From an uncultured Treponema sp. (GTDB taxonomy: Bacteria; Spirochaetota; Spirochaetia; Treponematales; Treponemataceae): a stretch of 53,124 bases of DNA. A program made the translations under genes and the position numbers. The stretch covers positions 1 to 53,124 of the forward strand of contig CAKZZO010000134.1 in the NCBI GenBank assembly GCA_937885175.1. Direction: 5' to 3'. Below are positions 53,117 through 53,124 of this stretch, piece after piece. Every line of letters begins with the position of its first letter. Position 1 is the stretch's first letter. Under the pieces are notes generated by a model. That model saw only the letters and a program-made list of their open reading frames with translations, was not told the origin of the DNA and made no database searches.

Positions 53117-53124
53117 TTGTGAGA

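Overview
The window looks like a chromosomal stretch of a host-associated Treponema (Spirochaetota). Housekeeping genes are spirochaetal in type (ribF/rpsO/pnp remnants of synteny, lptF-lptG, tgt, a BMP-family protein, an adenylate cyclase-FecR-fibronectin-type operon). Surface proteins are Cys-anchored lipoproteins with InlB/Listeria-Bacteroides repeats, beta-helix repeats and BspA-type LRRs, and there are methyl-accepting chemotaxis proteins and HD-GYP signalling. The species cannot be named from the sequence alone.

Layout. 1-4.6 kb: ornithine carbamoyltransferase, a small exported protein, a NrnA-like DHH phosphoesterase and a convergent RNB exoribonuclease. 4.6-12.3 kb (minus strand): an MsmK/UgpC-type sugar ABC ATPase; a tightly overlapping set of HD-GYP receptor, BMP-type binding protein and DUF554 membrane protein; and a LolA-like periplasmic protein. 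12.4-20.7 kb (minus strand): tRNA-Leu(GAG), a HEAT-repeat protein, tgt, lptG, lptF, dut, pnp and rpsO.

20.97-47.64 kb reads as an inserted island. It separates rpsO from a C-terminal fragment of ribF (47646-48065), two genes that are normally neighbours. The island holds four large lipoproteins, two AgrC/LytTR-type two-component systems, the cyclase-FecR-adhesin operon, a chemoreceptor co-transcribed with lipoproteins, and a 39-residue Hol_Tox-like peptide with an apparent convergent antisense RNA. Four minus-strand promoters in the island carry the same direct repeat, GATRAAT spaced exactly 21 bp, as expected for a LytTR regulator. These are upstream of lipoprotein 1, histidine kinase 2, the cyclase operon and the lipoprotein-chemoreceptor operon. 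Two long poly-G tracts sit at the heart of this circuit: G10 throws lipoprotein 1 out of frame, and G11 lies at the 3' end of the first LytTR regulator and just before its kinase gene. Together they suggest a phase-variable surface-protein regulon.

48.1-53.1 kb (minus strand): an RND/MMPL exporter, a LolA-like protein and an outer-membrane beta-barrel form one operon. A 13-bp inverted repeat spans the exporter's start codon. A broken chemoreceptor fragment lies at the right edge.

Many genes have a -10 box only 5-8 nt upstream of the start codon and no Shine-Dalgarno sequence, which suggests leaderless mRNAs are common in this organism. All functional statements rest on motif recognition by eye; no database search was run.
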